In this document: piece by piece, positions 5,411-5,436 of the stretch
Position numbering within the stretch: position 1 is the first letter of the stretch
How the letters are laid out: every line of letters begins with the position of its first letter
NCBI GenBank assembly: GCA_029288275.1
Contig: JARIHM010000008.1
Location: 1-5,436 of the forward strand
Length of the DNA stretch: 5,436 bases
Reading direction: 5' to 3'
From: Candidatus Saccharimonadota bacterium
GTDB taxonomy: Bacteria; Patescibacteriota; Saccharimonadia; UBA4664
Notes under the pieces: model-generated
Seen by the model: the letters and a program-made list of their open reading frames with translations, nothing else
Told to the model about the DNA's origin: nothing
Database searches by the model: none
Position numbers and translations under genes: made by a program

Positions 5411-5436
5411 AAACTTCGGCGCCTACTATCTTAGCG

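Overview
The window is a compact, moderately GC-rich bacterial segment with seven recognisable protein genes and two clear Rho-independent terminators. It has no rRNA, tRNA, CRISPR array or mobile element that I can see. The standard code fits, with TAA, TAG and TGA all used as stops. The tight packing, the CNNM-type transporter, and the Patescibacteria-like form of the small phosphatase (a W-D-V-x-D acid loop) suggest a member of the Candidate Phyla Radiation, perhaps Saccharibacteria. That placement is inference from protein style, not a database match.

Left third (1-1883). A small four-helix membrane protein on the + strand (42-431) converges tail to tail with a DJ-1/PfpI-family gene on the - strand (428-994), and their stop codons overlap. 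Upstream of the DJ-1 gene on the - strand is a seven-helix membrane protein of unknown family (1104-1883), which ends in a terminator hairpin (1060-1093). The two - strand genes are therefore probably separate transcription units. Each has a 14-bp inverted repeat in the spacer of its predicted promoter.

Middle (1884-3579). A divergent promoter region of about 160 bases separates the seven-helix gene from a + strand operon. The operon encodes a CNNM/CorB-type DUF21-CBS transporter (2043-3056) and, overlapping it by ATGA, a low-molecular-weight phosphatase-like protein (3053-3529). A strong terminator follows (3537-3579). The pairing recalls the animal partnership of CNNM transporters with PRL phosphatases, though the phosphatase family is different, so only a functional analogy is proposed.

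Right third (3580-5436). A short promoter region leads to radC (3686-4354), followed 38 bases later by a 333-residue soluble protein of unknown function (4393-5394) with a strong ribosome-binding site. The last 42 bases hold a short hairpin and a possible -10 box for a gene beyond the window.

In the two + strand units (the CNNM gene and radC) a -10-like hexamer lies only 7-8 bases before the ATG and no good Shine-Dalgarno is present, so leaderless transcripts are likely. The three genes at 428-994, 1104-1883 and 4393-5394 have good Shine-Dalgarno sequences, so the organism appears to use both initiation modes.
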